The notes below the pieces were generated by a model. The model worked only from the letters and a program-made list of their open reading frames with translations. It was not told the DNA's origin and searched no databases. Both the position numbers and the translations under genes were made by a program. From NCBI GenBank assembly GCA_964452105.1, contig CAYVLI010000043.1, forward strand, positions 1 through 11,965: a DNA stretch of 11,965 nt, given 5' to 3'. This document shows positions 1-6,950 of the stretch, in pieces. This DNA is from CAYVLI01 sp964452105 [NCBI: uncultured Nitrospinota bacterium] (GTDB lineage: Bacteria > JAUXIQ01). Position 1 is the stretch's first letter. Each line of letters starts with the position of its first letter.

Positions 1-1702
1 GGCGCGTGGCTCGAATGGCATTAGTTATGAGATTAAGAAGCACCTGACGCATTTGATCCACATCCAAAAACGTAATAAGCGGCTGGGTATTTTCCTGGAC
101 TACTTCGATTGTTATCCCCTCCTGAGAGGCTTGTTCGCTGAGGAGTTGCAGCACATCGGAGACGATATCCATGACATCCCATTCCCTGAGATTGAGCGGG
201 GGTACCCGGCAGAACCTGATGAATTCTTCTACCACGTTGTTTATTCTTTTTATCTCGTTTTCCAGTATCCCGACCAGGTTCCAGAGCATCTGGTCATCGT
301 CGCTGTTTTCTTTCTTTAACTCTCTCTTCAATAATTGCAGATTAATGGAAAGGGCATTGAGAGGAGTCCTCACCTCATGGGTTACCTCTGCGGCAAGTTC
401 GCCCATCGCTGCCAGCCGCTCGGCTTTCATCAAGTTCGTCTGCGCTTGAAAAAGCTCCATTTCCATCGACCTCCTGACCGTGATATCTTGAATGAGCTCT
501 ACCACGCGAGTGATTTCTCCATTTTCATCAATTATGGGAGAAGCCGTAATATGGTAAAACCGTCTCCCTTGTTCCGGAGTGATAATCTCCCGCTCCTCCT
601 CAGTCGTTGAGCCATCTTCTAACACTCTGGCGGAAATACAGGTCGGGCAATTGCCTCTTTTACCGCTCTTATATCCGCTCAATTTGCAGCTATGGCCCAG
701 AATCTGGTTTTCAGGGCTGAACAACTCCTTGTACCTTTTATTGAACCAGAGCACATGGAGGCTTTGGTCGAGCAGCAACAGGCCCCCTCCTACGGCATTG
801 ACTACGGTGTCCAGCTTCTGGCGCTCTGCCGAAGCCACTCCAGCCATATGCACCAGGCGCTCTTCGTTCTTGCGCACATAGTCCATTACCAGGGAGGTGA
901 GATAAGCTATACAAATTAATACTCCAGCGAAAGGGATAACGCGGCCGGTTACAAAATAAGGGTCGTAGGAAGCATGCGCTCCTTCTCCCGCATGACTGTA
1001 ATGCGCTATTATTTGAAAGTACTCTCCAAGAGTCAGAAAAGCGAAAAGAGCGCATGCCGCAACAGCCATGATATAGGCCGAGCGTTTGGGTAGTAAAATA
1101 CCTGCTATGATTACATGGAAACTGTAAATCAGGAAGAGGGGATTTTCTATTCCCCCCGAGTAATGCAGAAATCCCGTCAATATTACCAGATCGGAAAATA
1201 CCTGAACTATAATGCAGGAGTAAGGACTGCGGCTGCTACGTGCCCAGAAGGTAAATATTATATTCGTGAGCGCAAGGACGCCTACTAAAATGAAAAGAGG
1301 GATGTGCGTCTCCGGGCGCAGAAATTGTGTAAGGTGGGTTGCGACGATAGCAAGGGATGCAGAAACTATCACCGCAAGCCATCTAAAATTTATGAACCAG
1401 AGCGCGTGTTGGCGAAGGCGGGCATTTCTATTAGATTCCCCGATTAAAAGCTCAGCAGCGTCCGTGAAATCCACCGGGAAGACCGGTACCTGGCGTCTGA
1501 ATATAAACCAGGCTGTAAAACTCAGGAGGATGAAGAGCAAAAAGGAAGTTTTAAGCAAGTGAAGTATGTTGACGACTTCAGGATCCGAAGCGAAAATCCA
1601 CCTGTTTTCAATGAAATGATAGGATGCAAAAATCAATAAAATCAGCCCAAGGCTTACCAATAGAGCCTGTAAATCCTGGCGGTAGCTCTTACCCTTGTCC
1701 AT
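1..1702 (-). CDS. Membrane sensor histidine kinase, RegB-like sensor region plus PAS, 3'-partial
   Basis: The minus-strand frame is open from an ATG at 1702 to the window edge (567 codons, no stop). The start has a good ribosome site (AAGGAG, 5 nt upstream). Residues 1-275 hold about eight hydrophobic segments (roughly 12-30, 50-69, 103-122, 134-153, 161-180, 188-204, 208-227, 252-273). After segment five comes YSGGIENPL (181-189), close to the GGxxNPF quinone-site motif of RegB/PrrB kinases. A PAS domain (about 293-408) contains C339, C352 and C355. A short coiled linker leads to the dimerisation box MGELAAEVTHEVRTPLNAL, with phosphoacceptor His442 (codon 377-379). The ATP-binding domain starts (LLNLITNAIRA, N box) and is then cut by the window edge. 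The family autophosphorylates on His and passes phosphate to a response regulator, which is not visible here and may lie further left. A redox or quinone signal is inferred from the motif. Kinase identity is very secure; the signal is not. Confidence 0.95.
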   Translation of the reverse strand, partial: MDKGKSYRQDLQALLVSLGLILLIFASYHFIENRWIFASDPEVVNILHLLKTSFLLFILLSFTAWFIFRRQVPVFPVDFTDAAELLIGESNRNARLRQHALWFINFRWLAVIVSASLAIVATHLTQFLRPETHIPLFILVGVLALTNIIFTFWARSSRSPYSCIIVQVFSDLVILTGFLHYSGGIENPLFLIYSFHVIIAGILLPKRSAYIMAVAACALFAFLTLGEYFQIIAHYSHAGEGAHASYDPYFVTGRVIPFAGVLICIAYLTSLVMDYVRKNEERLVHMAGVASAERQKLDTVVNAVGGGLLLLDQSLHVLWFNKRYKELFSPENQILGHSCKLSGYKSGKRGNCPTCISARVLEDGSTTEEEREIITPEQGRRFYHITASPIIDENGEITRVVELIQDITVRRSMEMELFQAQTNLMKAERLAAMGELAAEVTHEVRTPLNALSINLQLLKRELKKENSDDDQMLWNLVGILENEIKRINNVVEEFIRFCRVPPLNLREWDVMDIVSDVLQLLSEQASQEGITIEVVQENTQPLITFLDVDQMRQVLLNLITNAIRATR

Positions 1703-2751
1703 ATCTACTCCTTCGAATCAGGTAGGGCCTTCACGGGCGGGGCGCTATCAATTATTCCATGGTAATTCTGTTTCCTTTTTCGTTCCATTAAATATTAAGC
1801 CCCTCCGGAAGCTTGACATTGAAGCGCGATGTCGAGATGCGGGGATAGGTTCGTACCCTGTTTCCTGTTCTGGCGAATAAAGGCTCCTGATTACGAGCAT
1901 AGGATTAAGCTCTTTCACTCCTGGCGTTCGGAGAGCTTTAAGGCTCTGCATAGCTCAACCCAACTCCCCAATCCAAGATGAGGAGATACTATAAAATTAC
2001 CTTTCGCTTTGTTAAATCGTACAACATCAATACAACATTTTTGTTCTCATTTCCACTATTAGTCTTCAACGGCCAGGATTGTTATCTCTTTGTAAAACAA
2101 GCGATAATATATGTTTTTATCATTTCCAAAGACGCTAAAAATCAACCTGAACTACCGATATGCATCGTGCAGATCAAACCATGCCTGTTTTGCTCGATAA
2201 GGATTCCCAGAGGAGTGAGTTAATTTCATCAGCTAATAGATTATCAAGCAAATATAATGCCTGCAAAGGATTTTTTAAATATTTTTTTAGGTGATACTCG
2301 AACAATCTGAACGGTAATATCATGATTTGATGGTTACGGAAACAGTTAAACTTGCTTCGAGCTTGCCAAAAAACAGGCGTTTTTTTGTCAAACTCGGATG
2401 AGCTGGCAAAAAGATTCATCCAATGTTTAAAGAGAGGTAGCTATGGCTTGAGGGAGACGGATTCAAATGTGCTCGTTACCGCTATCCTTTTGGCAACTTC
2501 ACGGGCCCCATCGAGGTAAAGCGTGTTATTATTTTCATTGTATATGCCGGGCGATAGACATGGCGTCCATCAGAGGTGGACATTTAAAAAGTACTATTTC
2601 GGTCGCATCTGTTAAGAGCACCGAGGCGAAACTCCAATCCGTATCCTGGGCAGGGCGGCAGGATGCCGCCCCTGTTAACCATGCAGTTTTCAGCGCTCTC
2701 CCGAGGCATCTATTATTTTTGTTTTATTTATCCCTGTTATTTAGAGGTTTT
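1703..2751. other. Long intergenic stretch without a convincing gene
   Basis: This 1,049-bp gap separates the 5' end of the kinase from the 3' end of the OsmC-like gene, both on the minus strand. Roughly 1980-2420 is distinctly AT-rich. A minus-strand frame at 2174-2419 (81 codons) is open but has no ribosome site and matches no family I know. Near 2440-2570 a minus frame reads a protein-like segment containing LYLDGAREVAKRIAVTSTFE. It is bounded by stops with no usable start, so it could be a decayed gene end. Hairpins are visible near 1910-1943, 2559-2577 (GTCCA/TGGAC), 2599-2624 (TCGGT/ACCGA) and 2651-2674. The kinase promoter must lie in the left part, but I could not pick one with confidence. 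Confidence 0.5.
2651..2674. repeat. Strong GC-rich hairpin downstream of the OsmC-like gene
   Basis: GGGCGGCA (2653-2660) and TGCCGCCC (2664-2671) form a perfect 8-bp stem around a GGA loop. Two more pairs (CA/TG) add on past a single bulged C. It lies 78 bp beyond the OsmC-like stop codon in the direction of transcription. It may mark the 3' end of the operon transcript, either as a processing/stability hairpin or as part of a terminator. No T-tract follows on either strand, so I do not call it an intrinsic terminator. A REP-type dispersed repeat is an alternative. Confidence 0.6.
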
Positions 2752-3216
2752 TCATTCCTCCTCGATGTCGCCGGAGTATTCTATCTCTATGCCTCGCTTG
2801 ACGCTCAGGGCCGCCGGACATCCCTTCTCGTGCACCGAGATCATCCTCTCGGCTTCTTCTTTTTTGCCTTGGGGGACTTTGATATGATAAAGGACTTTTA
2901 TTCTGGTGATGACCGGTTTGCCTTCCACGTTCTCGATGTATCCTTCGACGTCTGAGTGGAGCTTATCCGGTTGGCTGGGTATCCCGCGCGCTTCCAGCGC
3001 GCCTCCTAATGTCCCGGTCAGTCACCCCGCCACTGCGGCCACTATGTGGTCCAGCGTAGCCGGGTACTCCACCTCCGGCTCCACCTTGTAAAAGTCTTTT
3101 ATCCCGCCGTGGACACCATAATAGAAGGGTTCATCGAAGTTTTCGATGTAGGCGCGGCGCACCGTTCCTTTATCCTTGTAGATTTTTGATTTAGAGACGT
3201 GGACTATTTCACCCAT
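2752..3216 (-). CDS. OsmC/Ohr-family protein, predicted selenoprotein (in-frame UGA at codon 65)
   Basis: The frame starts at ATG 3216 (GGGAG 8 nt upstream). It meets TGA at 3022-3024 after 64 codons, continues open for 89 more and stops at TGA 2752-2754, giving 154 residues. The part before the UGA ends YPATLDHIVAAVAG and the part after begins LTGTLGGALEARG. In OsmC-like proteins this conserved helix carries the first catalytic Cys exactly at the UGA position. The second conserved Cys is present at residue 133 (HEKGCPAALSV). The spacing of 68 residues is close to that of the paired Cys in OsmC/Ohr, and total length fits the family. OsmC/Ohr proteins are cytoplasmic thiol peroxidases that reduce organic hydroperoxides, with the first Cys as the peroxidatic residue, so selenocysteine would sit at the active site. 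A SECIS-like hairpin follows the UGA. OsmC-like selenoproteins have been predicted in metagenomic surveys. A Cys-to-stop mutation or sequencing error is the main alternative. Last gene of a probable four-gene operon, 80 bp after the dehydrogenase. Confidence 0.88.
2986..3024 (-). promoter_or_regulatory. Selenocysteine UGA codon with bacterial SECIS-like hairpin
   Basis: On the mRNA strand the UGA (3024-3022) is followed by 19 nt and then a 7-bp perfect stem, GCGCGCU (3002-2996) with AGCGCGC (2992-2986), closed by a GGA loop (2995-2993). The loop starts 27 nt after the UGA (26 nt between) and its first two bases are G. This fits the known bacterial SECIS pattern: a stem-loop inside the coding region, apical loop about 16-37 nt after UGA, and a G among the first two loop bases. 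I do not see the bulged U of the E. coli fdhF element, which is not universal. Confidence 0.78.
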
Positions 3217-3296
3217 GCTGTTTTCTCCCTGACTGTGAGTTGTGGAAACAAGCGGCTATCGATTAAGCGCAAAATTTTCCAGTAGGGGCCTTATCT

Positions 3297-4304
3297 TCAG
3301 CCCGTCAGAATTTTTTGCAGTTCTTCTACGGTATATTTGCCTGGAGATTCCCTTTGGGCTGCCATCTCCATTACCAGGTCATGCAGCTTCCGATTGATGG
3401 GCGTCTCCATCCCTGACTTCTCGCCTAACCTGATGATCTCCCCGTTGAAGTAAGGAACTTCCGCCTTGCCTCTTTTTAAGTATATATCCTGCCAGGTGGA
3501 AGGTCGAATAGGGTCGTCCTTGCTTATCCCCCTATCGCTGAAAATATTCTGACTGGCCCTTAGCTTGCGAATCTGTTCCTCTATGGGCTTCTGTCCCTTG
3601 AAAGGCTCTATTATAATGCCCGCCTCTTTAATAACGGCAAGCGCTTCCTCGGTGAGGTCGGCCAGTATCTCCCGCAAAGGAGTCGAGGTGGCCACTAACT
3701 GCCCCGGCTCGTTGGTTATGGCGAAAACGGCGTTGCGGCAGTTCATGAGCAGCTTGAGCCATTTGGTCTTCATGACCTGGGGGTGCAGGTCCACCTGAAA
3801 TCCCGAATCACGAAGGGCTTGTGCTACTTCCTCCGCTGTCTGGTCGAGCCCCTCTGGGTATCTACCTACTGCTATTCCGCCTCCCAGGGGGACGCTCACT
3901 TCTCCATCCTTTATGAACACCCCGTTGAAGAGCAGGGTGACTCCATAAACGTTATTGAAATATTGAGATACTATCTCTTCGTTCCGCACTCCGTTTTGCA
4001 AACAGAATACCGGGGTGTCCGGGTCCACGAGCTCTCTAATGCTGTCCACCATTGCCCCCGTATCATGAGTTTTGGTGGTCATGAACAGGATGTCCCCGGG
4101 CAGATAGTTCACCATCTCCGGCTCTTTGGCGGCCGGGATGGGAACGGTTTCGTTTCCAAAGAGGCCCTTCAGCGCCAGCCCGTCCCTCCGGATGATGTCA
4201 ATATGGGGGGACCTCCCCACCATGATTACGTTGAAACCGGCAAGGGCCATCTTGGCTCCGATAACGCCTCCTATTGCTCCTGCTCCTTCTATGACGAACC
4301 TCAT
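3297..4304 (-). CDS. Ketopantoate reductase family dehydrogenase (ApbA/PanE-like)
   Basis: A 335-residue protein. It has an N-terminal Rossmann nucleotide-binding site (GAGAIGG at 7-13 after the first beta strand), Lys78 in TTKTHDT, Asn104 in LQNGV, and the C-terminal helical domain signature KTKWLKLLMNCRN with catalytic-type Lys184 and Asn188. Ser269 and Glu282 match the substrate-binding Ser and Glu of E. coli PanE. The second Asn of the K-x3-N-x3-N pattern is shifted by one residue (N191). The family reduces 2-dehydropantoate to pantoate with NADPH, but many paralogues act on other 2-oxo acids. The catabolic-looking setting argues against assigning panE. The start is secure: AGGAGG lies 8 nt before ATG 4304. 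The gene follows the MBL hydrolase by 85 bp on the same strand and precedes the OsmC-like selenoprotein gene. Confidence 0.92.
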   Translation of the reverse strand: MRFVIEGAGAIGGVIGAKMALAGFNVIMVGRSPHIDIIRRDGLALKGLFGNETVPIPAAKEPEMVNYLPGDILFMTTKTHDTGAMVDSIRELVDPDTPVFCLQNGVRNEEIVSQYFNNVYGVTLLFNGVFIKDGEVSVPLGGGIAVGRYPEGLDQTAEEVAQALRDSGFQVDLHPQVMKTKWLKLLMNCRNAVFAITNEPGQLVATSTPLREILADLTEEALAVIKEAGIIIEPFKGQKPIEEQIRKLRASQNIFSDRGISKDDPIRPSTWQDIYLKRGKAEVPYFNGEIIRLGEKSGMETPINRKLHDLVMEMAAQRESPGKYTVEELQKILTG

Positions 4305-4384
4305 TGCCCTCTCCTCCTGAATGAAATGAGTTTATTAATCTGTCGTCATGCCATCTGACCGATGAGCCCTTTACGCATTTGTTA

Positions 4385-5299
4385 TTACGCTTTGATAACG
4401 CCTTCTTCTATTTTCAAAGCACCACTCTTCATGAGCCTGCTCATAATATTTTTAATCAATTCGTTCAGTTCCGCATGGAAGTATTTCTCGTTGAACATTT
4501 GCAGCCATCCCTTCTCCATGAGATAGGCGCACATCCGGTTTCTGGGTATGCCCCCTTCCTTCATTATCTGGAAAGTGAGGACACGGGTTATGATATGCAT
4601 GGCCACCGCATCAGGATTGTCCATCATTTTATCGATCTTACGCAGGCAGTGTTCTGTATTCTTTTCGTGGTTGTTGATTGGTCCACCGTGCCCCGGCAGA
4701 CATACTTCCACTTTAAGCTTCGCCAGCCTGTTCAGGCTTTGTCTGGCCTGGAGCAGCGCTTCAGGCCCGTTCACGACGAGGTTTACCGGGCCGAAGTCCC
4801 TTTCCCAGAGAGCGTCCCCCGAAACGAGGATCTCTAACTCCTCGCAATAGAAGGAGATACCGCCGGGCGAGTGGCCAGGCGTGCCTATGACTCTGAACTC
4901 GTAAGGACCCAGAAGCAGCAACTCCCCGTCACTGAGCACCTTGCTGATGTGGTATGCGGGCGCTTCCTGGCCGAAAAAGTCCAGCCAGTTGATCCACCGG
5001 TCCCCCACGTTGACGCAGTTGGCTTCGATCTCGCTGGCAGCTATGACGGCGCCCGACATTTCCTGAATGATGAGGTTCGCTCCCACGTGGTCTGAATGGA
5101 AGTGGGTATTTATGACCATGCTGATGCTTTCAGGCATTACACCGCACTCCCCCAGCAATGAGAGCGTTTGGGGGATGCTGCTTATATATCCTGTATCTAT
5201 GAAGATATTCTCCCTGCCCTTTATGAGAAGGCTGTTGCTGTTCATCCAATCGCGCCGGATGAAAATTATGTCTTTCTTAAGTTCAGTTAACTCCGACAT
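4385..5299 (-). CDS. Metallo-beta-lactamase-fold hydrolase
   Basis: A 304-residue protein with the complete MBL-fold metal-site set: HFHSDH (H66, H68, D70, H71), H143 in GTPGHSPGG, D162 in SGDALW and H204 in LPGHGGP. These residues bind two metal ions (usually zinc or iron) that activate water for hydrolysis. Glyoxalase-II-like, lactonase-like and thioesterase-like enzymes share this pattern, so the substrate cannot be read from sequence. The last 70 residues form a separate helical tail of the kind seen in many glyoxalase-II/MBL-fold family members. There is no signal peptide, so it is probably cytoplasmic. ATG 5299 is the only start before an in-frame upstream stop; its ribosome site is weak (GAAG). 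It lies 97 bp after the MFS gene, probably in the same transcript, and hydrolysis of an imported ester, lactone or thioester is an inference from that. Confidence 0.93.
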   Translation of the reverse strand: MSELTELKKDIIFIRRDWMNSNSLLIKGRENIFIDTGYISSIPQTLSLLGECGVMPESISMVINTHFHSDHVGANLIIQEMSGAVIAASEIEANCVNVGDRWINWLDFFGQEAPAYHISKVLSDGELLLLGPYEFRVIGTPGHSPGGISFYCEELEILVSGDALWERDFGPVNLVVNGPEALLQARQSLNRLAKLKVEVCLPGHGGPINNHEKNTEHCLRKIDKMMDNPDAVAMHIITRVLTFQIMKEGGIPRNRMCAYLMEKGWLQMFNEKYFHAELNELIKNIMSRLMKSGALKIEEGVIKA

Positions 5300-5396
5300 A
5301 TCTTCATTATGATGCTAAGATGCAGTTCAATGCAATCAATCGGCTCATCTCGTTGACTTTTTCTCTGGTAATCTTCTGTGAATGTTTCCCAAAAAA

Positions 5397-6692
5397 TCAG
5401 GCGGAAGAGACTTCTCCCACCAGCCGTTCATGCCATAGTTTGCGCCCCGGTGGTTTCAGTGTATAAGACATGATGAACGCAGAAGAAGCTATTAAAGAGG
5501 CGGCGATATAAAGCCAGGTATAATTGCCCATCATATCGAAAAATAGTCCACCCAGGTAAGAGCCCATGCCCATTCCCATGGAAGAGACCAGAAAGACGCT
5601 CCCGTAAATGGTCCCCATGATGGCAGGGCCGAAGTATTCCCTGGCTATGAGGGCATACATGGGCATGATGCCGCCGTAAGCCAGGCCGAAAAATATGCCC
5701 GACGCATAGAAACTCCATGCCTCCCGCGCGAACAGGAACGAGAATATCATCCCGGCCTGGAATAACAGGAAAATGCTGAGAGCCCGTTTAGAGCCGGTTT
5801 TATCCGCAATGTGTCCACCGCCAATCCGGCCAACAGTACTGGATATCCCCATTATACCAAATACCGCCGCCGCGGTCATTTTGGGGATTCCCGTGTCGGT
5901 GGCGAAGGCCACGAGGTGAAAGATGGGGCCGGAATGAGCCGTGCAGCATAGAAAATGGGTTAGAGTGAGTCCCCAGAAAGAGAAGGTTTTGATGCTGGAG
6001 TTGACATTTAGACCCGAAGGAAAGACAGGTTGGGTTTCAACGCCCCCCTTGCGCCTCGATAATTCCTCATGGGAAGGAGTGTTTATCTCTGCAGCGCGGG
6101 GCGCTTCCAGGAGCAACCCGGACAGGGGTAAGACTACTCCCAAAACTATTAGTCCGAGTATTATGTAGGTTGTTTGCAACCCTGCGATGTCGATGAAGAA
6201 TCGGCTGAAAGGTGAAAATATCAGTACGCCCAATCCGCCGCCTGAAGTCACGGCGGCCACCGCCACCCCTCTTCTCTTGTCGAACCACTTTGCAGCGAGG
6301 GAGGTGAGAGGGACATAGAAGGCCCCCGTGCCTATACCTGTCATCACTCCGAAGGTTATGTAAAGCTGCCATAATTCATGAACCATGCTTGTGAGGAGGA
6401 GGCCGGCCCCGTAAACCAGCCCGCCTGCGAATACGACTTTTCTCGTTCCTATCTTATCTGAAAGGAAACCGAACACGAGGGAGAAGACGCCCAGAAGAAT
6501 CCAGTTGATCGATGATGCGAATGATAGCGAAGCCCTGCCCAAAGAGAAATGTTCCTGGAGTGGTTTAAGGAAGACACCGAACGAAAAAACCAATCCCATC
6601 CCGATAGCCACGATTACGAAGGAGGCGATGACTACCACCCAACCGTAAAAAATTTTGCTTTCTTCGGTTTTTGTAATTTTCAAAGCGACCAT
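5397..6692 (-). CDS. MFS transporter, monocarboxylate/oxalate-formate antiporter type
   Basis: A 431-residue integral membrane protein with about 12 hydrophobic segments in two six-helix halves, joined by a hydrophilic loop near 195-225. The start of helix 1, FYGWVVVIASFVIVAIGMG (15-33), is typical of the MCT and oxalate:formate antiporter group. The MFS signature loop between helices 2 and 3 is GFLSDKIGTRKV (75-86). The family moves small mono- or dicarboxylates across the inner membrane, usually as proton symport or exchange. ATG 6692 is the first start after an in-frame TGA and has no clear ribosome site. This contrasts with a strong site 120 bp upstream that belongs to a 23-codon ORF. First gene of the probable four-gene minus-strand operon. 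The real substrate is unknown; the neighbours suggest an organic acid. Confidence 0.93.
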   Translation of the reverse strand: MVALKITKTEESKIFYGWVVVIASFVIVAIGMGLVFSFGVFLKPLQEHFSLGRASLSFASSINWILLGVFSLVFGFLSDKIGTRKVVFAGGLVYGAGLLLTSMVHELWQLYITFGVMTGIGTGAFYVPLTSLAAKWFDKRRGVAVAAVTSGGGLGVLIFSPFSRFFIDIAGLQTTYIILGLIVLGVVLPLSGLLLEAPRAAEINTPSHEELSRRKGGVETQPVFPSGLNVNSSIKTFSFWGLTLTHFLCCTAHSGPIFHLVAFATDTGIPKMTAAAVFGIMGISSTVGRIGGGHIADKTGSKRALSIFLLFQAGMIFSFLFAREAWSFYASGIFFGLAYGGIMPMYALIAREYFGPAIMGTIYGSVFLVSSMGMGMGSYLGGLFFDMMGNYTWLYIAASLIASSAFIMSYTLKPPGRKLWHERLVGEVSSA

Positions 6693-6740
6693 GAGGATGC
6701 ATCAGTCGGTTTATCAATTGACCCTTTTGAGCGCTGCCCG

Positions 6741-6812
6741 CTATTTCCCTTCCGCCTCCGTCCATTCCAGGGCGACGAGATGAGGAATTAGTATAGCATT
6801 TTGTTCCTCCAT
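6741..6812 (-). CDS. Candidate 23-residue leader ORF upstream of the MFS gene
   Basis: An ATG at 6812 is preceded by AGGAGG with 4 nt spacing, the closest match to an ideal ribosome site in this intergenic region. The frame codes 23 residues (starting MEEQNAILIPHL) and ends with TAG at 6741-6743, 48 nt before the MFS start. I recognise no family. Its interest is that the MFS start itself lacks a ribosome site, so translation of this short ORF could feed or gate MFS translation. It could also be chance, or a leftover 5' end of an older gene. Confidence 0.35.
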   Translation of the reverse strand: MEEQNAILIPHLVALEWTEAEGK

Positions 6813-6885
6813 GTAACCTCCTAAGTTGTTTTCAATGGCATTTTTTTGCTACACTGCTAACCTCACGCCGGCATGGTGCATTCTA

Positions 6886-6915
6886 ATTTTATTCCAATCC
6901 CGGACAACGGGCCAA
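6886..6915 (-). promoter_or_regulatory. Possible sigma70 promoter for the MFS operon
   Basis: On the minus strand, TTGGCC (6915-6910, 4 of 6 consensus) is followed after 18 bp by TAAAAT (6891-6886, 5 of 6). The inferred start near 6879 would place the 23-codon ORF about 67 nt into the message. The -35 region overlaps a small CCCG/CGGG palindrome. This is a weak pick made by eye, and other starts are possible. Confidence 0.25.
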
Positions 6916-6950
6916 AACCCTGTTGATTAAAGAGGGGAAAGAGGACTGTT

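Noticed and set aside
738-1055. Minus-strand 105-codon frame inside the kinase
   Set aside because: Shadow in another frame of the histidine kinase, which has a continuous family-like reading over the same bases.
1748-1951. Minus-strand frame of 67 codons before the kinase
   Set aside because: No recognisable domain, no good ribosome site, and it overlaps the region that must hold the kinase promoter.
2174-2419. Minus-strand frame of 81 codons in the AT-rich block
   Set aside because: No ribosome site and no family I recognise. AT-rich DNA with few constraints could give this by chance. Kept only as a note in the intergenic entry.
2440-2500. Possible tRNA-Sec near TTCAAA at 2462-2467
   Set aside because: The flanking bases cannot form an anticodon stem or the long acceptor and variable arms.
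2467-2955. Plus-strand open frame of 162 codons
   Set aside because: Its second half is antisense to the OsmC-like gene, and composition is low-complexity and Phe/Leu-rich there. No ribosome site or family match.
3022-3024. UGA read as Trp or a general stop reassignment
   Set aside because: UGA is the normal stop of several other genes in the window, and the family has Cys at this column, not Trp.
3022-3216. A complete 64-residue protein ending at 3022
   Set aside because: It is the first part of the OsmC-like gene before the UGA. Family homology continues in the same frame, so it is not a separate gene.
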